The translations under genes were made by a program, and so were the position numbers. Below the pieces are notes generated by a model. The model was not told the DNA's origin. It ran no database searches and saw only the letters and a program-made list of their open reading frames with translations. From Microcoleus sp. FACHB-672 (GTDB lineage: Bacteria > Cyanobacteriota > Cyanobacteriia > Cyanobacteriales > Oscillatoriaceae): 64,000 nt of DNA. Each line of letters starts with the position of its first letter. Position 1 is the first letter of the stretch. The stretch spans positions 186,001 to 250,000 of the forward strand of contig NZ_JACJOU010000019.1 in assembly GCF_014695725.1 (NCBI RefSeq). The letters run 5' to 3'. Below are positions 63,553 to 64,000 of the stretch, piece by piece.

Positions 63553-64000
63553 TTACTCTCCCGTTCTCCCACTCGCCTGAAGCTCACTTTTTATCCTGCC
63601 GGTGAGTAAATAAGTCGTCATCTGTCCTTTGCCTTTAATTTCCATCACACCCCGTTCTTGGAATGCAAATTTATCTCGTAAGCGTTCGTAAGTGTTGGCT
63701 GTAACTTGAATAGCACCGGGAATGCCGTGAGATTCCATGCGGCTAGCCGTATTCACTGCATCACCCCAAAGGTCATAAATAAACTTTTTGGTGCCAATGA
63801 CCCCCGCAACAACCGGCCCGGTGTTCATGCCAATACGGATGCTGAGTTCTGCATTGTGCTTGGCATTAAATTGCTTAATTTCGTGTTGCATATCCAGCGC
63901 CATTTCAGCAATGGCTTCTGCATGATCGGGGCGCTGAGTAGGAAGGCCGCCGGCAACCATATAATTGTCACCAATCGTCTTAATCTTTTCTAAACTATAC
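63553..64000 (-). CDS. class III adenylate/guanylate cyclase, C-terminal part (5' end outside window)
   Basis: The frame is open to the window edge, and the visible 148 or so residues are the C-terminal half of a class III cyclase catalytic domain. Its start inside the window reads LEKIKTIGDNYMVAGGLP; this holds the base-selecting Lys and the second metal Asp, with Asn where Ala or Ser is usual. Then come IRIGMNTGPVVAGVIGTKKFIYDLWGDAVNTASRMES (the transition-state Asn and Arg lie in AVNTASRM) and a typical end ERGVMEIKGKGQMTTYLL. Such domains make cAMP or cGMP. The Met at 63960 is internal, not the start. Sensor domains, if any, lie outside. Confidence 0.93.
   Translation of the reverse strand, partial: YSLEKIKTIGDNYMVAGGLPTQRPDHAEAIAEMALDMQHEIKQFNAKHNAELSIRIGMNTGPVVAGVIGTKKFIYDLWGDAVNTASRMESHGIPGAIQVTANTYERLRDKFAFQERGVMEIKGKGQMTTYLLTGRIKSELQASGRTGE

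Noticed and set aside
63553-63960. A short complete cyclase gene starting at Met 63960
   Set aside because: The open frame continues upstream through conserved cyclase sequence (LEKIKTIGDNY) to the window edge, so the Met is internal and the gene is partial.
1-64000. CRISPR array, prophage, rRNA operon or replication origin
   Set aside because: No regularly spaced repeats with unique spacers, no phage structural genes, no rRNA and no dnaA-box cluster were noticed on reading. Scattered repeats are palindromic or short tandem types only.

Overview
The window is chromosomal DNA from a cyanobacterium, most likely a filamentous, non-marine one of the Microcoleus/Coleofasciculus/Oscillatoria kind. 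This rests on an ndhA-I-G-E cluster, the 29-residue cytochrome b6f subunit gene petN, a tRNA-Leu without an encoded CCA, an RRM-type rbp gene next to rpsU, Ser/Thr kinases joined to WD40 repeats or to ATPase/GAF/cyclase modules, and a long multi-PAS GGDEF-EAL protein. The hexamer GCCGGC is very frequent inside and outside genes, while the usual cyanobacterial HIP1 octamer GCGATCGC is scarce. The genus is inference.

Layout. 1-3 kb: NDH-1 genes ndhA (3' end), ndhI, ndhG, ndhE, then NAD kinase. 3-7.5 kb: a cell-wall amidase, a Ser/Thr kinase with WD40 repeats, and tRNA-Leu(GAG). 8-18.4 kb: an alpha-glucan/trehalose block with glgE, a treS-maltokinase fusion, a short-form glgB and treZ. Together these should turn trehalose into maltose, maltose-1-phosphate and branched alpha-glucan, while TreZ releases trehalose from malto-oligosyltrehalose; treY is not in the window. 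18.4-23.4 kb: a chorismate lyase-like gene, then purF and purL on the minus strand.

23.6-31.9 kb: a cytosine deaminase-like gene translationally coupled to an unrecognised gene with a CGPAA motif, a LuxR-type regulator divergent from two small membrane-protein genes (one MAPEG family), a long perfect hairpin, an IS630-family element whose transposase needs a -1 frameshift, and an RND adaptor lipoprotein divergent from a PadR regulator. 32-39 kb: a second adaptor with an RND pump, an unknown gene, a small membrane protein and a 3'-truncated metal-efflux adaptor remnant.

39.5-51 kb: a degenerate-MHYT/PAS/GAF/GGDEF/EAL signalling protein, a DUF3616-like protein, a decayed ORF, rbp-rpsU, an NfeD-like protein, about 1.6 kb without a convincing gene, a GlsB/YeaQ-type membrane protein behind three hairpins, a DUF4342-like protein and a WD40 protein. 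51.6-64 kb: a lipoprotein/DUF305 pair, a 1790-residue kinase-ATPase-GAF-cyclase protein followed by an OmpR-type response regulator, an AI-2E family membrane protein, petN, an unknown membrane protein, an atypical SDR, a methyltransferase and the C-terminal part of a class III cyclase.

Intergenic DNA is rich in palindromic and tandem repeat families. No CRISPR array, prophage or origin was seen. The least ordinary items are the GlgE-pathway cluster, the codA/CGPAA pair, the atypical-kinase cyclase protein and the GCCGGC excess. Start codons were revised where a Shine-Dalgarno sequence or family N-terminus favoured another start. Residue positions are hand counts.
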